Program-made: the position numbers and the translations under genes
Source of the DNA: Zizania palustris
Lineage: Eukaryota; Streptophyta; Magnoliopsida; Poales; Poaceae
Assembly (NCBI GenBank): GCA_019279435.1
Contig: JAAALK010000081.1
Location: forward strand, 28,146,724 to 28,210,723
Length of the DNA stretch: 64,000 nt
Direction: 5' to 3'
In this document: positions 1 through 10,911 of the stretch, piece by piece
Layout: every line of letters starts with the position of its first letter
How positions within the stretch are numbered: position 1 is the stretch's first letter
The notes under the pieces: model-generated
What the model was told of the DNA's origin: nothing
Seen by the model: the letters and a program-made list of their open reading frames with translations, nothing else
Databases searched by the model: none

Positions 1-163
1 AGATGACAATACAATTAACGAAAGTAGCTCATAAAGCTCGTGCATATAAGCCAAGTGGTAAAAATGTTCGTTACAATCAAGCTCTTATTCTACCCACAAC
101 ACACTCGTTGTGGATAGCACCCATACAAAAATTATTTTATTAAACTTTTGCGGCCTCTAGCGC

Positions 164-943
164 CTACTCGCCACCAGAGGCGGTCTCCATGCTCTCGGAA
201 CCATGAGTACGCGACTCCAGAGGGATGGTGGGTTTGAGAAAATTCTTGATGATGGGGTCGGAGACGAGGCCGGGGCGCGGTGCAGGGGCGCTGGTGGAGG
301 GTCTGGCGGGGGAGGGGTGTGGCGGGATTCGCTTGGGGCGAGGGACGGGATCACAGATGGGCTTCCTCTTCCTCAGGAGGAGAGGGACCATCTCTGCGAT
401 GTCCTTCTGCAGCTGCATAATCTTGCGCTGCAGCTCGCCATTCTGCTGGATAAAGTTCTTCGTCTCCTCACGAAGAAACTCGACCACCTCATGGTGCTCA
501 TCGGCGTCGAGCACCACCTCAGTATGGAGGTCGTCCATAGCCTGCAGAAGACGCGACTTCCGGGCCATGACCAGATCACGCACGGAGTGAACCCCGAGGT
601 AGATGCTGCGGTAGGCGCCGGGAGTACGTTTCGGCACAAGCCGGAAGGATGAGTTCTGAAGACGATCATCGTAGATCATCCTCAGCTCCATAAGGGCCTG
701 GAGAGCGACGCGTTGGCATGCGACGTCGAAAGTCGAGCCTCCAAGCGCGATGGTGTAGGGCGGCAGGTGCTCTCCGGAGTCGTGGACGGTGAGGGAGATA
801 TCGCAAGGTCCGGCGAACTCATCCGAGTACACTCCTTGGAATTCGGGCTCGAAGAGGAACCCGAGGAATGTGAGCATCATGCGGAGCTCCTGGACGAAGC
901 CCTCGTAGTGGCGGCAGTAGCTGTGGACTTGGTATACTGGCAT
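164..943 (-). CDS. ORF0 upstream of gag (element G), intact
   Basis: Intact 259-residue reading frame starting MPVYQVHSYCRHYEGFV, about 120 bp downstream of the primer site and upstream of where gag should start. Residues about 1-70 form a conserved head (LTFLGFLFEPEF). Residues about 130-190 look like a coiled coil (heptad-like run through FLREETKNFIQQNGELQRKIMQLQKDI). A basic, proline-rich tail follows (RKRKPI, RPKRIPPHPS). Related proteins occur in F, C and E. Extra ORFs upstream of gag are known in rice gypsy elements of the RIRE3/RIRE8 type; their function is not established. The basic RKRK motif could serve in nuclear import or nucleic-acid binding, but this is inference. It is the only undamaged ORF0 in the window. 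Confidence 0.75.
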   Translation of the reverse strand: MPVYQVHSYCRHYEGFVQELRMMLTFLGFLFEPEFQGVYSDEFAGPCDISLTVHDSGEHLPPYTIALGGSTFDVACQRVALQALMELRMIYDDRLQNSSFRLVPKRTPGAYRSIYLGVHSVRDLVMARKSRLLQAMDDLHTEVVLDADEHHEVVEFLREETKNFIQQNGELQRKIMQLQKDIAEMVPLLLRKRKPICDPVPRPKRIPPHPSPARPSTSAPAPRPGLVSDPIIKNFLKPTIPLESRTHGSESMETASGGE

Positions 944-1066
944 CTACAAAACAGCAAGTTGAATAAAAGTGAGGGAAGGAACAAAGTTTATAAAGTAGGT
1001 TTTCGAGAAATAATTTCCTGCAGCTAATGGCTAGGCGGGTCTGTTTGGCTTCCTACAGTCAAGTTG

Positions 1067-1078
1067 GCTCTGATACCA
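1067..1078 (-). other. Primer binding site, initiator-Met tRNA type (element G)
   Basis: The minus strand reads TGGTATCAGAGC four bases inside the LTR end. This is the complement of the 3' end of plant initiator methionine tRNA, the usual primer of Tekay-type and many other plant LTR elements. Confidence 0.85.
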
Positions 1079-1081
1079 TCT

Positions 1082-4000
1082 TGTCGTGGCCGATCTATCA
1101 AAATCGAGACATTATTGAATTTCATACGAAAAACAATAATACAAGAGGTTCATCATGCGACAATCGTACATACGACAATATTCATGGTACGCAGACCATA
1201 TTTATTACATCAGAATAGAAATTAAGTAAATAAATAAAATCATGACGAACGCCTTCTTTAGGATCTTTCTTCTTGACTAGGTCGCTACTCCAGACCGTCT
1301 TCAAAGTAGGCATCCTCTGTGGGGTCCAATGGGTATGAGTACAAAAAGTACTCAACAAGCCACCGCAAATGCAAGTAATAATGCAACATAATAAACAAGG
1401 AAGGGTAATGGCTAACAGTGCGGAAAAATACATTTTCAGTTATTGCATTTAATGTAGTCAAATTTTATCATGCGGAAAAATAAACATGAGCATCATCAAC
1501 ATCATCTAACTCGAGGAGTACGTTTTACCTCCTCGCACAACAGTCCTTACATGTCAAACCATCATGCACATACATATTCAAAGTAATCTAACTGTGGGAT
1601 GTCACGCAACCCGCCCTTGACCGTGGGCTCGGCTTTTCGAAAAGATTTAAGACTCTGATCAGAGATATACTACTATACCCACAAGGCACGCACTCATCCC
1701 AAACGAGATGACCCATACCATGGGAACTCGTGCCAAAACCTCGACATGAAATGCTCCAAGCAATAACCACCCGCTCTAGGTTTCGCCGGCGCGCCGGGCC
1801 ACATCCCGGCTAACGTCGCACCCCCTTTTGCGCCACGTCGGTACAAGCCACCCGCAGGTGCTGCTTGACCCATCTCCAAATGGTGGCCTCGGTTTGGAAC
1901 ACTCCATACATTAGTTAGGACTTACCCACTAGACTTGTGGTTAGTACGGAAGTGTATTGCAACGGATCCCTTAGACCGGTCCTTATAGTGCCCCGGGTGC
2001 TACCGACCAATGCCCTAGCTTGCACCCGGAACCCACCATGCATTCACTCACAACCATAACTCTATCACCAACAGAAATCCAAGGATAAGAAACAGTGGGG
2101 ATCATATAGTAGAACCATTTCACTACGACTCGTTTTTATCCTATAGCAATCGTGTCAATACATTGGACACTAGCTAATAACATTAACCATATGGTGACAA
2201 GGAGGTTAGGTGAGATAGCATGGCTTGGGTTGCACATCAAGGTCGGGGGATCCTAAATAAATATAGTGTAAGGGTTTTCATTGGACTAATGCATATATAT
2301 AACCTATGTGTTTTAGCGATAGTTTAATCAAACGTGGGTCCAATATGCTCAAAAGTATTGTTTGGTGACTTGCCTTGTTCAGCGAAGGGTGAGGGAGGAA
2401 CTTTCGGGAAATACTCCGGTTCCTCGACGGCGTCGTAGTCTTTCCAATATAAATAAAGTAAAATAAAATAAATACAACATCCAATCAAACAATATAACAT
2501 CACACAATAAGCTCATAGGTTTAAATTGGTTTAATTGAATGAAAACCAAGTTGTTAAGTTTCTGAAAATTGTTTTATAAATAATTTTAGAAGGAATTATA
2601 ATGAAAGGTTGTCCTTTGAAAAAGGGTTTTAAATGTGAGTAACCTCATTTAAAACTTTCTAATCAATTTAAAATGAAAGGTCCATGGGCAATTTAGTGGT
2701 TTCATCCTATTAACAGGAAATAATTAAAAATAAGCCTTACTGAAATTTAAATAATCAAATTTACATTTTTATCCTAAGGGCATTTGATACCTATTTAAAT
2801 AATCATGAAAATTTCAAAGTAAACATATGGTTTTTATTGAATGAATGTGTAGAGAATAATATTATGGATTTTCTGAAATTGAAATGGTAATTTTTGAAGT
2901 TAAAATGCGCCAGATATTAATTTTACAAGTTGAAAACAGTTCTGGAATTTATTTTCAAATTTAAATCCCCTCGGGTCCACGGTGAGCCAGGCCCACGGTG
3001 AACCCGCGCACTGTGCGCGTGGTCTGGCCCAATCTGGACCGTTGGATCCAGATCCAATGCGCGAGGGCGAGGCGGGGCGCTTAAGTGATAACGGATGGCC
3101 ACGATTAAAACACGCGAAAGGGTACCACGTGGACGCACGAGATCGAACGCGGGTTTTAAATGGAAATGAACGCGCGAGATTAAAACGTACCGCTTTGACC
3201 AGATCTGACGGTGCGGATTAGATCGCACACGTGGAGCAACTAGCGCCGCTCGATCGCGATCGTGCGGTCGGGATTGAATCCGACACGGCACTGGTACTCA
3301 ACCCGTGCCGGTCATCTTCTCCGACGACGGCGAGCGGGCCAGGGGCCACGGCGAGCGACGGTGGCCCTAGCTAAGACTAGAAATGGAGAAAGGACGCTAT
3401 GGCGGTCACGACGGTACCTTAGGCGAGGAGAGGGGTCGACGGGAAGCGGTCGGCGGCGAGGGTAGACGGCGAGGTGGCTTCGGGTCCTTGTCGGCGATGG
3501 TGTTCTAGCGGGGTTCGACGTCGGCGGAGGGGTGGCCGAGGTCGGGGTCGTCCTTGCGGTCACGATGGTGGCGAGGGCATGGACGGAGGTGGCCCGAGGC
3601 GACGGCGAGTGGTGGCCGGAGGCGAAACAGTAGGAGTGTGCTAAAAGGCGAATCGTGGGTGCTCTGTTCGTTCTCGCGGCGAGTGGGCGTGGGGGATCAA
3701 GTGCGGATGGCCGGGGGGCTTAAATAGTCGTGCCGGCGAGGCTTAACGGGCGTCGCATGCAAGGAAAGCCGAGGAGGGGTTTACTCACCGGCGAGGGCTC
3801 GGCCATGCACATAAATGCGATCTGGAGGCTTAAACGCGTGCCTTAACGCGCTTAAATGGCCGGCGGGCCTTGGGGAATTTATTGCCGGGGTCAGTTTAAT
3901 GGGAGGGGGAGCCGGCGAGCGGATCTGAGGCGAGGTCCTCGGCCGGCGGAGTTAGGGGGGGTGGCGCGAGGTTGATGACGGAACTGACAGGCGGGGGCCA

Positions 4001-4452
4001 CTGGCCAGTGGGCGCGAGTGCGCGAGGGAGAGGGGTGACGGGTGGGGCCGTGGTGTCGGGCGCGCGCTCGAGGGGAGGCGATCGGCGCCGACAGGTAGGG
4101 TTGGGCTGTCAGCCAGAGGCGGGCGAGGGTGATGGGCTAGACCGGCCGGGAGAGAGAGAAGGGAGGAGGGAGGCCCAATACTGTTTCAAAACATTTCCGA
4201 ATAAAAATAATTCCAGGAAATATATTAAAATTTTAGGGCTACTTCCAAGCTTGGTAAAAATTTATAAAAATTCTCAAAAATATATTTGGTCTTAGCATCA
4301 TACATAAAAAGTTTCAGCCCCTGGTTTGGCCATTTACTCTATGTTGTAGCTCAAAATGGTATAGAAGGGTATTAAGGTATTTCCCAATTTAATAAATTCA
4401 AGAAATTGAATTAAATAATATTTTTATTACTTTGAAAATTTGGGGTGTTACA
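1082..4452 (-). repeat. 5' LTR of element G
   Basis: On the minus strand it starts TGTAACACCCC (right edge, 4452) and ends GGCCACGACA (left edge, 1082), giving TG...CA ends and 3,371 bp. The 3' third contains the block typical of this family (AATTCAATAA near the end, TCTTTTCGAAAAGCCGAGCCCACGG). The stretch around 3000-4150 is strongly GC-rich and gives spurious long ORFs on both strands. The LTR is followed at once by the primer site at 1067-1078, which fixes its inner edge. Confidence 0.85.
3719..3727 (-). promoter_or_regulatory. Possible TATA box of element G LTR
   Basis: The minus strand reads CTATTTAAG between GC-rich blocks, at the same relative place as the TATA-like boxes of the F and E LTRs. 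A likely core promoter of the LTR; the start site is not determined. Confidence 0.45.
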
Positions 4453-4500
4453 ATATCACCTTCCCATCTTGCATTAAGACACATCCCAAACCCTGGCGAG
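4453..4500 (-). pseudogene. pol: RNase H scrap of element F pol
   Basis: These 48 bases match, with mismatches, the antisense of the RNase H start in element I (63546-63593): minus-strand CTCGCCAGGG...AAGATGG. They lie between the 5' LTR edge of G and the solo LTR at 4501, and continue the pol fragment 6581-6978. The last five bases (GCGAG) are the left target copy of the solo LTR. Confidence 0.75.
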
Positions 4501-4615
4501 TGAGGAGCCATGCTGAAGAGCGTGGGCCTCATGGCTCCAGATGTGATGAGTCATTGTCAACGATAGTCAAAGAGGACTGAAAAGAGAGAAGATCTGCTGT
4601 GTCTGGGTCGCATGT

Positions 4616-4815
4616 GACTGAGGTACACGGGCAGCGAGCGACTGTCGGGCAGAGGGGCCATGAAGTCAGGCTGGCCCAATCTGGGTACATGGGCTAAGAG
4701 CAGCAGAAGTCCCACTGGGATGTTGACTAGGATTGACTCAGGTACACGGGCGGTGAGCGATTGCCGGGCTGAGAGAGCCGCGGAGTCAGGCCGGCCCAAT
4801 CCGGGTACCTGGTGC
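4616..4815 (+). repeat. Imperfect direct repeat in the solo LTR
   Basis: Two copies of about 80 bp, near 4616-4697 and 4732-4815. Both contain GGTACACGGGC, a GAGCGA...CGGGC core, GTCAGGC.GGCCCAATC and GGGTAC. They are about 116 bp apart, with many substitutions between them. Confidence 0.65.
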
Positions 4816-5086
4816 AAAGTTGGTGGAGGCTTTGTCAGTTTCGACGCAAAACTGACGACCGCTGATCTTGTATCGGACTGTCTAGAAGAGAAGCCGTAGT
4901 CGCTACGAAAGCTTAGCTTCCGGATAAGTCATCTGTAAATAGGAGTTTACTATTTTGTCCCTAGGCCCACAATTAGTCAGTCGAGTTTGTAAAAATATCC
5001 TAAGGGCAGTTTAGTCTTTTCCTTTTATTTCAGCATCTGTAAAAAACCCTAAGGGGCTGGTGGAATATTCCTAGCTATTGTGCAGC

Positions 5087-5096
5087 CTATAAATAG
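5087..5096 (+). promoter_or_regulatory. TATA box of the Copia-like solo LTR
   Basis: CTATAAATAG in the sequence GCAGCCTATAAATAGGGCC, preceded by CCCTAAGGGG. It is a canonical plant TATA box in LTR (+) orientation, so it may still start transcription into neighbouring DNA. Confidence 0.7.
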
Positions 5097-5522
5097 GGCC
5101 CCAATCCCTAGGGTTAGGTCACCCTTTGAAGAAATCACTTTTTTAATCAAGGATTGGGTCACTTTTGTTTCCTGTGCTCTCTCTCTGTTTTCTTGCGTGC
5201 GCCGCCAGGAGCTTTCATCTGTTCATCGTGAGTTCCTCCGGTTCTTCACGTTTTCTCTCAAGAGTTTATTCCTGTTGTTTGGTGTGCAGCGCTCCTCTTG
5301 TGGCTTCGCAACCTCGTGCTACGTGCCTTTTTTATTCCTGATTGTTTAATCTCTCTGGTTGCTTCTGTGAGTAGCACTAGTTCTTGCATGCAGAAAGTAG
5401 TACCTACTCCTTGTAGCAACAGTACGCTAGCCTTGTCTAGCCTTGCTTTTTCCTGTATAGCTTTTTGATCGAGTAGACAGGGTCTAGTCTTTCTCTGGCT
5501 GTTTCTAGCGAAGCCCCTTTTT

Positions 5523-6065
5523 GTTCGAAGTCCTTCAGCTCTGTGAAGCAGGCTTCGACCTGACTTCTTCGAAGGCTTTGCTAGAACCTTCAACTCCAAA
5601 CTTGAACTGTGAATCTAGCTTCAAAGTATGCTCTGTGCTTAGTTTTTGTTTGTTGACATACTTCGGCACTTTTGCGAAGCATACTTCGATAGGCTTCAAA
5701 GTTAGCTTCGAAGCATGTCTCTCTGGTAGACTTCGCTTAGAGTGTGTTTTCTGAGAAATTGTTCTACTGTTGTCATCTTCGTGGATCGCAGTTTGAGGGC
5801 TCGAAGCTTGTCATTCGAAGTATGTTTAAAGGCTTCATTTTCTTGTGAGAGCACCAGCAGACTCCGTTTCGAAGTTAGTCTGTGAGTCGAACACTTCGGT
5901 TGTCATACTTCGATCTAGCTAGCTTCGAAGGTTGTGTGGTAGGCTTCGTTTTGGTCTTGCTGCTGTGTGTTTTGGCTTCGCTATACTTTCGAAGCTTGCT
6001 TTTCTGCGAACTTTGTTCGAAGTTTTCTGTTCGGAGTATAGGCTTCGAAGTACAATGTTCGAAGC
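5523..6065 (+). repeat. Cluster of TTCGAAG motifs
   Basis: About ten copies of the 7-mer TTCGAAG occur in roughly 540 bp (near 5523, 5567, 5707, 5815, 5869, 5922, 5985, 6013, 6043, 6057), with many one-base variants (CTTCGAC, GCTTCG, CGAAGCA). Spacing is irregular, so it is not a simple tandem array. The same motif is frequent in the LTRs and genes of A and B. Confidence 0.7.
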
Positions 6066-6580
6066 GGGCTTCGACACTTTCATACTTCGCACCGAAGCAT
6101 ACTTCGCATTCTGCCACATTCGAACTAGGCTAGATTCCAAAAACCTCCGACATCTTCCAACTTCACATGTCACCTCCGAAGACAGACTTTGTCGGACTTC
6201 GACATTGAACTCTGAAGCAGGCTTCGACACTGCGAAGCAGGCTTCGCCGAGTATCGAACAGGAGACAAATTTGAACAGTAACTTCTCATCTCATTTCATG
6301 TTCACCTAGATCAGTTGCTGTGATGATTTGGTTCTGTGAAGTTTGATTAGCCATGTTTTGAATTCTTTGCTTATCTGCCTATTAGCACTGTATTGGTGTT
6401 TCTTAGTTCAGGATACCGGTCGTTTCTAGGCTAGATACTTTTAGGCTTTGGCGATCTGTTTACTTTCTACTGCTAAGTCTTTTGAGGTGCGTTGGGTGTT
6501 GGGAGCAGGCCATTGATTCAAAAGAATTTTTAGGCGCCCATTCACCCCCCTCTGGTCGCTACTTTTGGTCCTACAGCGAG

Positions 6581-6978
6581 AGGCATCACAGTAGACATGG
6601 AAGTCTTTCTGGATGTCTGGCAGAGTCAGAATTGGGGCTGACACGAGCTTCTTCTTGAGGGTTCGGAAGCTTTCTTCACAATCTGATGTCCATTCAAATT
6701 TTACCTCCTTTTGCGGCAGTCTAGTCATAGGCTTGACGATCTTCGAAAAATTCTCGATGAACCGGCGGTACTATCCGGCCAATCTGAGAAAACTCTAGAT
6801 CTCGGTCAAGTTCGTGGGTTGCAGCCAGTTGGTCACTGCTTCCACGGTGGTTGGGTCCATAGCTATTCCTCCGGCAGATATGACATGACCGAGGAACTTC
6901 ACCTCAGACGACCAAAACTCACACTTGCTGTATTTAGCGTACAGTTGCTATTCCCTTAGCTTTCCGAGGGTCAGACGG
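6581..6978 (-). pseudogene. pol: RT/RNase H fragment of element F pol
   Basis: The minus-strand translation matches the RT connection and RNase H start of elements C and I (motifs YRRFIENFSKI, KFEWTSDCEESFRTLK, VSAPILTLPDI, KDFHVYCDAS). At least two codons are stops where I has sense codons (in the stretches matching EIRSFLGLAG and GYYRRF), so it is decayed. It is cut on the right by element A (target copy GACGG, 6974-6978) and on the left by the solo LTR. Confidence 0.85.
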
Positions 6979-7473
6979 TGTTGGGGGAAAATATTCCATC
7001 CTCGGGGTTATTGCCGTAACAGGACAAAAGCAGGCAATGGATTTGAAGGTTTCCAGACGTTCATCTTCGAAGATGTTCTGAGTCAAGCTCGAAGTATGAA
7101 GATGGACATTGGTTCAAAGTATATCTTCGAACTAAGGCTTTTTGAGATCTTTTCTGCCAGCTAAGATAGACGATTTATCTTCTTTCTTATTAAATTAGTC
7201 TTTTACCATTTTAACCCTATTGAGTTTACCGAATAGTTTCCACTATGTCGGTTGTAATAGAGGGGTAAATAGGTCTTTTCCTTAATGTTTGGGCCTATAA
7301 ATACCCCCCATTTTACCCTGTAATACGGACCGAATACAAGTTATTCAATACACACTTTCAAACTATTCTAAGTTATTATCCTTTCGGAGGCTTAGAACAG
7401 TTTGCTTCGCAAACACTTCGTTTGTTACTTTCTCTTCTACAGAAACCTGTTAGCGTAATCCTTTACGCCAACA
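6979..7473 (+). repeat. 5' LTR of element A
   Basis: 495 bp, TGTTGGGGGAAA to TTTACGCCAACA. It differs from the 3' copy at about eight sites (for example GGATTTGAAG against GGATTCGAAG, and GCTCGAAG against GCTCAAAG). Several of these are C/T or G/A changes at CG sites, as expected for methylated DNA. Confidence 0.92.
7296..7303 (+). promoter_or_regulatory. TATA box of element A 5' LTR
   Basis: TATAAATA in GGGCCTATAAATACCCCC. The same box is at 13906-13913 in the 3' LTR and in both LTRs of B, so it is the family core promoter. Confidence 0.75.
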
Positions 7474-7474
7474 G

Positions 7475-7493
7475 TTGGCGCCGTCCGTGGGGA
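7475..7493 (+). other. Primer binding site region of element A
   Basis: TTGGCGCCGTCCGTGGGGA begins one base after the LTR end. A TGGCGCC start fits the tRNA primer sites of Tat/Athila-group gypsy elements rather than the iMet type used by the Tekay elements here. The exact tRNA was not determined. Confidence 0.7.
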
Positions 7494-7535
7494 ACCTAGT
7501 CCAAAAAACTTCGTTCTCTACCAAATCTTTTCACC

Positions 7536-8788
7536 ATGCCTCCGAAGCGGAGCGCCTCTGGTAACCCCATTTGAAGGTCTCCTCGGACCTCCGGACTGTT
7601 ATTTTCAAACACAGTTGAGGTCGGAGGATCTTCGTCGTTTCCTCCGCCTCAAACTCCGGAAGGAACATCCCTTCCTCGAGTACACGAAGACCCTCCGCCG
7701 ACTCCATCCATACTTCGGCCCGGCGGAGTTCCCCTTTCACCTCAGTTCCCACTTCGAACTGATCATCACAGTTCTCAAGACCCGGAAGGTCCTTCCGGAG
7801 GAGATGAAGACAATCTTGGAGATATGGCCGCCCAAATGGCCAACCTTCAAGCCGAAGTAGCAAGATGGCGGCAAGAAGCTGCAAACAGGCTTTGTTCTCC
7901 AGCCATCCCAGCTATTGCAGAAGTGCCTGAAGACGACGAGCCCATTTATCCCGAAGCCCCGGAGAACGCTTCTTTTGATACTGAGTCTCCGCTGCATCCG
8001 AGCTGCAGAAAGTTCGCTTTGATCCGAAGTTTAAAACTTTGAAGCTCTGTATGTATGCCGGAGATGAATATCCCGAAGAGTTCGTTCGTTCTTATGCCCT
8101 AGCAATTGAAGCTAGTGGAGGAGTTCGAAACACCATGGCAAAGTGCTTCCCCCTAGCTCTTCAAGGAGTGGCATTAAGGTGGTTCTGGTCTTTGAAGCCA
8201 GGATCAATTAATTCATGGGGGCAGCTGAAGAGGAAGTTCGTAAGCAATTTTCAAGGCACCTTCGTGCCTCCGATGTCAACGGGAAGCCTTTTCCAGGTGA
8301 AGCAGCTTCCTGGAGAGACATTGAGGCAGTATTTCAAGCGCTTCGCTCATACGAAGTCGCAGATCCGAGGGTTGTCTACATCTTCGGTAGTTGATGCTGC
8401 TCGGGAAGGCGTCACCCATCAAGGTCTCCTGGATAAGCTTCATCGGAAAAGCATATCCACCGTTTCTCAGTTGATGTCGTACTTCGAGGAGTACGCAAGA
8501 TTGGAAGAGGGTTGGCTCCGAAGAACTGCAACTACTCCATCTATGTTGCAAGAAGTAAAAGTAAAAGTAAAAACTTCGACGCAGCCACAAGAACCAATTT
8601 TCGAGGTTCAACATGATCGGAGAAGAGGGCAAAAGCAACCTCATTCTGAAGTTTTAAACATTGCCCCCCCAAAAGTTTATACAGAAAGCTCCACAGCCTT
8701 CGGGGAACAAGGCCAGCGGCTCGAGGCCGCCAGGGAAAACGGTTGGCAAAGGCCAGACCCTTTTCTGCTGTGTTCACGGCGAAAATAG
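7536..8788 (+). pseudogene. gag: gag of element A, frame-broken
   Basis: It starts with ATG at 7536 (MPPKRSASGN), like B's gag at 22020, but meets TGA after 12 codons; the reading then continues in shifted frames (7824-8042 and 8039-8788). The second part carries the conserved capsid-like stretch (MAKCFPLALQGVALRWFW, FRQ-like GETLRQYFKRFAHTKSQIRGL). The frame breaks again near 8660, where the remaining gag continues as 8661-9893. It cannot encode a full Gag without several frame changes. Confidence 0.85.
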
Positions 8789-9893
8789 AAGCCATGCAAC
8801 TGATACCTGCAAGGCTATACTTACTCTAAGAGGAGAGTATCTGGAGAGAACTTCGGGTCGAGGTACTACCGACCGAGTTCTAGCTGCAACGCGCCCGGAG
8901 CCTGTCCAGGCTGTGGCGTGGATAGAAAACTTCGAAGCCACAAGACACCTTCCGGTGGCCAATGTTATGCCACCTCCGAAGCAAGAGGAAGGGCAAAACC
9001 GAGGGAAAAGAGTAGTCCTCCCCATCTCTGGAGGAGGTACCCTCGGAAGCATGTCAAAAAGACAGCGAAGAGACTATGTCCGGGAAGTGGGCCACATTGG
9101 GACTTCGTCATCTGTAGCTGCTATGCCGGAGTGGTCTCATGTACCTATATCCTTTTCCGCAGAAGATGCAGCTAGAATTAAATTCCCGCATGCGGACCCA
9201 CTTGTTATTACTGCTGATATTGCGGGCACTGAAGTTCGAAGAGTATTGATCGACGGAGGTAGTTCGGCTGACATCATTTTTGTTCAAGCCTTCGATCAAT
9301 TGTGCATCTCCAGGAAACATCTCCTTCCAGCGGCTCGTCCTTTGCAAGGCTTCGCAGGACCTCCGCTTGATGCACTTGGCCAAATCGGCCTGGAAGTAAC
9401 CTTCGGAGAAGGTTTGTTGGCCCGAACTGAAGAAGTAATCTTCGATGTTGTAGATGCCCCGTATGCTTACAACATCATCTTCGGAAGAGGCATGCTAAAC
9501 CAGTTCGGAGCTGTGGCGCATCACAATTATTTGTGCATAAAGATGCCCACACAAGCAGGAGTCCTTACTGTCTTCGGAGATCAAGCCATTGCTCGGAGAG
9601 CAGAGTACGGTCATGGTCCCCCTCTTGGTTCAAGAAAAGTAAACAATGTGCAAGGTGATCAAGAAAATTTTTCAGGTCTTTCCGAAGCTTCAAAGAAATC
9701 CTTCCCGAGACCAAGTCCCGAAGGAGAGATTGCAATGAAGATCATTGTGAAAGATGGTAAAGAATATACATTTCAATTTGGTAAAGATTTACCCCCAGAA
9801 GTTGCAACCTCCTTGGAAAAGGTGGTGGAAGAGAATTTAGATGTCTTCGCTTGGTCTGACGAAGATATCACCGGAGCTATCTCGAGGAATTAA
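8661..9893 (+). pseudogene. gag C-terminus and protease of element A, truncated before RT
   Basis: A 410-residue open frame. Near residues 35-50 is the Cys/His knuckle variant CCVHGENRSHATDTC, of CxxHx5Hx4C type. The retropepsin core follows: LIDGGSSADIIF (the catalytic Asp codon is 9252-9254), later IIFGRGMLNQFGAV. After the RT leader EENLDVFAWSDEDITGA the frame stops at once because pol is deleted (junction near 9871-9876). Protease is complete by motif here, whereas B lacks it. The true start is unclear because upstream gag is out of frame. Confidence 0.8.
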
Positions 9894-9998
9894 AAATCGA
9901 GGACGCTTGTAAGTCTTTAGAAGTTCGAAGGTGTTCCATAATGAGCGAAGTTCGTCGTTAATATCTAACACTTCGATATCTTCCGTATGAGACAAAGC
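9885..9998 (-). pseudogene. Antisense gene of A, stump of exon 5
   Basis: Acceptor TTTTTAG at 9999, then conserved coding matching B (DIEVLDINDELRSLWNTFELL), ending at the deletion junction with the RT leader near 9877. The last part of the exon, about 100 codons in B, is missing. Confidence 0.65.
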
Positions 9999-10086
9999 CT
10001 AAAAATATGATAAACAAATTTTCATTGATAAATGTTCATAAGCACGAAGCTTTACATAGTCAAATAATCCTAAATTATTTCTAAAC

Positions 10087-10911
10087 CTGCGGGTTCGGAG
10101 GAGGCTGACTGCTTGAAGCTTGGGTCCGAACTTGCTTCTGGCGTTGACCTTCGTCGATCCAAGCCTTGATCGCAGTGCGACCTTCGGCTCTCCATGAAGC
10201 TTGGAAGGCCTGCCAAGCAGCGGTCACGCCTTCGGAAGGAGTCAGAAGCCGCTCGTCGTCGAAGGTAATAGGGCCCTCTGCGCTCGGAGTTATTGATCGG
10301 CCCAGATCTTCATAGTAACGAAGTAGTCCGATAGCAGACACTTGTCCGAAGAGTTCTCCGTAACGAATGCCCGCCGTCTTCATTTGCTTCGCTGCTCCTT
10401 GGATCCTTTTTAACCGGCGCAGCAGAGTGACGTTGTCATCTGAAGGAAGCGTTCCAGTAGTACCGAAGTACTCCAGAACACCTAGCATTTGTTCTATGAC
10501 TTCCGAAGCTACCTTCTCGGACTTAAGCTTTTCTTCATTTAATGCATCCTTGGCCGAAGTCGTTTCTCCTAGAACTCCGGAAAGTTTAGCATTCTCCATA
10601 GTTAAAGTATTCTTCTGATTTAGGAGTTGGCTAGCTTCCTCTTGGAGCCTGACAAGCTCGGACCCCGCATTAGCATGCTCCAATCGCACCCTTTCGATTT
10701 CCGCTCGAAGCACGATCCTTTCTGCTTCGAGCTCCTTATTTGCAGCCTCCAAACCTTGTCTGGCCCTGCGTTCTGCTGAAATCATATTATCCATTTGAAT
10801 CACTCTAGCTTCGGAGAAAGATAAGTTGCGCTGAAGAGCTTCGTTTTCTTCCCGAAGCTGAGCAATTTCACGTTCGCCTGATAAAGTTGCAACACGGGCC
10901 AAGACCGCTTG
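10087..10911 (-). CDS. Antisense gene of A, exon 4 (coiled coil)
   Basis: Acceptor TTTTCTTAG at 10912. About 275 residues with a long coiled coil (EIAQLREENEALQRNLSF, then repeated heptads to about residue 130) and a conserved end RTAIKAWIDEGQRQKQV. The likely donor is CCGCAG/GTTTAG at 10087/10086; without splicing the frame ends two codons later at 10081. It is open, unlike the B copy. Confidence 0.7.

Larger units (their letters stand above)
1..4452 (-). mobile_element. Element G: Tekay-like Ty3/gypsy retrotransposon, 5' part
   Basis: Minus-strand element that runs off the left edge. Reading right to left it has a 3.4-kb 5' LTR (1082-4452), an iMet-type primer site, a leader and an intact ORF0 (164-943). 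Positions 1-163 are the AT-rich spacer that should lead into gag, which lies outside the window. The right edge cuts the RNase H region of element F, so G is younger than F. Only one end is visible, so no target duplication can be checked; the right flank is ATATC (4453-4457). The family call rests on the ORF0, the LTR layout and the primer site shared with F. Confidence 0.85.
4501..6575 (+). mobile_element. Solo LTR, Copia (Sirevirus-like)
   Basis: A 2,075-bp block with TG...CA ends (TGAGGAGCCATG to GGTCCTACA), flanked by the exact 5-bp duplication GCGAG (4496-4500 and 6576-6580). No internal region is present, so it is a solo LTR left by LTR-LTR recombination. The end TTCACCCCCCTC...GGTCCTACA is the familiar 3' end of Sirevirus-type Copia LTRs just before the primer site; that assignment is from memory of the family. 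It has a TATA box at 5087, a direct repeat near its start, and a dense run of TTCGAAG motifs. It interrupts F's RNase H. Confidence 0.8.

Noticed and set aside
203..652. Plus-strand ORFs opposite ORF0 of G (also 713-1027)
   Set aside because: They are shadows of the conserved minus-strand ORF0; only the minus-strand frame is shared with F, C and E.
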